Assembly: GCA_015143295.1 (NCBI GenBank)
Contig: CM026571.1
Coordinates: forward strand, 32,516,505 to 32,580,504
Length of the DNA: 64,000 nt
Origin: Tetracentron sinense
Lineage: Eukaryota > Streptophyta > Magnoliopsida > Trochodendrales > Trochodendraceae
Direction of reading: 5' to 3'
Shown: positions 62,214 to 64,000 of the stretch, piece by piece
Layout: each line of letters begins with the position of its first letter
How positions within the stretch are numbered: the stretch's first letter is position 1
Translations under genes and position numbers: made by a program
The notes under the pieces: generated by a model
What the model was told of the DNA's origin: nothing
Seen by the model: the letters and a program-made list of their open reading frames with translations, nothing else
Database searches by the model: none

Positions 62214-62236
62214 CTAAGGGTCCCTTATATAGGGAC
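62214..62236. promoter_or_regulatory. TATA box inside a palindrome
   Basis: AAGGGTCCC, then TTATAT, then AGGGACCCT form a near-perfect inverted repeat whose loop is a TATATA-like core. It could serve either strand. On the minus strand it is followed by a CT-rich leader (62190-62100) and the donor site, which fits the minus-strand gene. Confidence 0.55.
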
Positions 62237-62239
62237 CCT

Positions 62240-63765
62240 CTTCATTAGGATTTTGACCATCCATTTTCCAAAATGGATGGTCTAGATGACTAGGAATATT
62301 CTCAGTCACCTTACCTCGGTATCAAGGAGTCCTCATTATGGGGACTCCTCAAAATCATGGACTTCCCATTAAGGAACCGCCCCACGCTCACTACCATATG
62401 GCAGGATTTGAATGATTGAACCATTCTCAGTTGTTCAGATCCCGAGGGGCATTTATGAGCAGTGAAATCTCACCACTCGCAAGGCGGGTGTATGGTGCAC
62501 TTGCCTACACCTGATCACCACCCATAGAATGGGCGGTTGGACTTTGCGCATGCCAAAGGCTCGCACACTAGCTGGCCAAGGGCTGGCTCACCGCTAGCCC
62601 GCCTAGCATTAAATGTTGGCAGCATGGCAATAATGCCCCGCGGATACCCCTTTGTGCCAGTCCTTAGGGGACTGACATGTGGTTAGGGTTTGCCATTGCG
62701 GTCAGACCCCCATTCAAGCTCTGCGGACAGACTCTATGAGTCCATCCATGGGCCAGTCAATGACTAGCCCCGTCCATGACCATAAATGACCAAGGATTCA
62801 ACCAAACCAAGGGTTGGACCTATGGTCCCACCCTGTGTTGGTCTGTGAATTGACTAAGGTCAGACCCTGGTCTGCATCCCAAATAGGCTTTAGACTTGAC
62901 CCAGGCCACGGGTGAGACCCATGGTCCCACCCCTTTAATTTACGAACTGACCAGGGTTAGTCCTTTCCCAATTGGCAATCAGAGAATGACTGCTAAGTGA
63001 CAAAGAAGCCATGATAAAAAAGGACTCTTAGCCAGCGTTGGGGGATCCCAATATAGAGATCCCCTCTTTTTCTCCAATAATAGAGTGTCATATGACACCC
63101 CATTTGAAAGGGGGAGTAATCGCTCCACTTTTCTTGGAAGATAAAACTCTTCCCTCTTGTGAAGGAAAACCTTATCCTCTCAGGATTCCCCAAAAAGGGA
63201 AACCAATTTGGAGTCCTTTAAAAAAGAGGACTCCAATGCGTATCAGGTTTTCCTAAGATAAGGGAAACCAACTGTCAAAAGACAGATGGCTCTTTCTAAA
63301 AGGAGAGAACTTTTTTGACCTCCACAAAAAGGAGGAAGTCGAAGGGGAGTCCAAAGAGGAATTCCAAAAGATATAAAAAGGGAGTTTCTCACAAGAAACT
63401 CCCACGAAGGAAGAAGGCCCACGAAGATGGAAAAGAGACAAAGAAGAGAAGAGAGAGAAAAAGTGATTTCTTTTCTTTTTGTAGGAAAATAGCTACAAAA
63501 GAGGAAGAAGAAGGATCTTCCATCAATGGAGAATATCATGTGAACCCCTAAATATGACCATTTTTTTTTTCTTTTTGGATACAAAGACCTCTACAAGGTA
63601 TCCTGTAATGCCTACATAGGATCTGGGTAACCCCTTTGAATAAATACAAATACTTTATTCAAATATTTGTTCTTCGTTAATTCTTCTTCTAAATCAGAGG
63701 TACTTCCACAAATTGGGAAGGTAATTAACAGTCTGGGTTTACTCAGATTGGAAGGATAGTCCCCC
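62240..63765 (+). repeat. LTR-like region with palindrome-rich U3
   Basis: A plus-strand TATA box (GATATAAAAAGG, 63370-63381) is followed by a GA-rich leader (63420-63500) and AATAAA (63639-63644). The stretch before it is dense in perfect short inverted repeats: GGAGTCC/GGACTCC (62327-62348), GTGTCATATGACAC (63085-63098), TTGGAGTCC/GGACTCCAA (63208-63236) and GGGGATC/GATCCCC (63044-63065). This is the order U3-R-U5 of an LTR. Its outer ends and any duplication were not found. Confidence 0.5.
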
Positions 63766-64000
63766 ACACAAAATAATAAACTTCATACAACAATGGAGGA
63801 AATTTGACATGCAGCGAAATTTACGCGTTACAGCAGCTCCGGCTCCTCACCGGCCAACTCTTCTCAAAGTTTCAAACCATGATCCAAAGATCGATCTCCG
63901 TCCTTGATGGCTTTGGCAACGTCAACCAAACACTCACACAGAGTTCAAACTAATTGAAGGAATAAAAAATAGCTCCAGTGGGATCTCAAACAACGATGGA
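63766..64000 (+). other. Region after the LTR-like block
   Basis: Possibly leader of the element to the right. An open stretch from ATGCAGCG (63811) is short, and no domain is visible. No convincing primer binding site was found. Confidence 0.35.

Noticed and set aside
63811-63910. Start of a host gene at the right edge
   Set aside because: The open stretch is short, ends in a stop, and has no promoter or domain evidence within the window.

Overview
This 64-kb window looks like intergenic, repeat-saturated nuclear DNA of a flowering plant. The evidence is stacked plant-type LTR retrotransposons: chromodomain Ty3/Gypsy pol of the Tekay/Del type, Ty1/Copia pol with SIRE-like env-like ORFs, 5-bp target-site duplications (TSDs), and AT-rich DNA with C-to-T decay. 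I see no host gene that I can name, and no rRNA, tRNA or CRISPR. The species cannot be fixed from the sequence.

Layout. (1) 1-658 and 38327-38900 are the two halves of an old sequence. A Gypsy element, here G1 (664-38321, TSD GTCTT), landed in it. G1 carries PBS, gag, PR, RT, RNase H, INT and chromodomain and is heavily broken. Removing nested inserts leaves about 11.1 kb with LTRs of about 2.97 kb. (2) Inside G1 sit a family-A LTR in the 5' LTR (A1, 3313-18024, TSD GCTTC, itself filled with reverse-strand LTRs and a Tekay pol), an unrelated solo LTR in the leader (18821-21015, TSD GTTGG), a family-A solo LTR in RT (A6, 23499-26008, TSD GAGGT), and a composite insert in the 3' LTR (28726-35819) holding two more nested family-A LTRs (A7, A8), both with TSD ACAAC. 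(3) 38902-56001 is Copia/SIRE-like: RT-RNase H, env-like ORF, 3' UTR, purine tract, LTR, PBS, gag and PR, then a fragment of the same LTR. It is split by an unclassified insert (43555-51999) that contains family-A LTR A9, which contains a reverse solo G1-type LTR. (4) 56002-59150 is a second SIRE-like fragment on the minus strand with its own env-like ORF. (5) 59155-64000 is a tandem-repeat-rich tail and LTR-like region, probably Tat-type Gypsy. It holds an intact 167-codon minus-strand ORF with TATA box, 5' UTR intron signals and an AATAAA.

Most notable signals. Short palindrome arrays, mostly centred on TCGA, lie just upstream of TATA boxes in LTRs of Gypsy and Copia elements. The bases flanking TCGA differ by LTR subfamily. 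In both SIRE-like elements the palindrome in the LTR-side region matches the one in a putative internal promoter in front of the env-like ORF. A second signal is a 32-bp stem-loop in all nine family-A LTRs, with paired compensatory substitutions. A third is the intact minus-strand transcription unit near 61-62.2 kb. Nearly all other coding sequence is pseudogenic.

Name key: A1-A9 are the nine family-A LTRs, numbered left to right. S1 is the forward SIRE-like element, S2 the reverse one.
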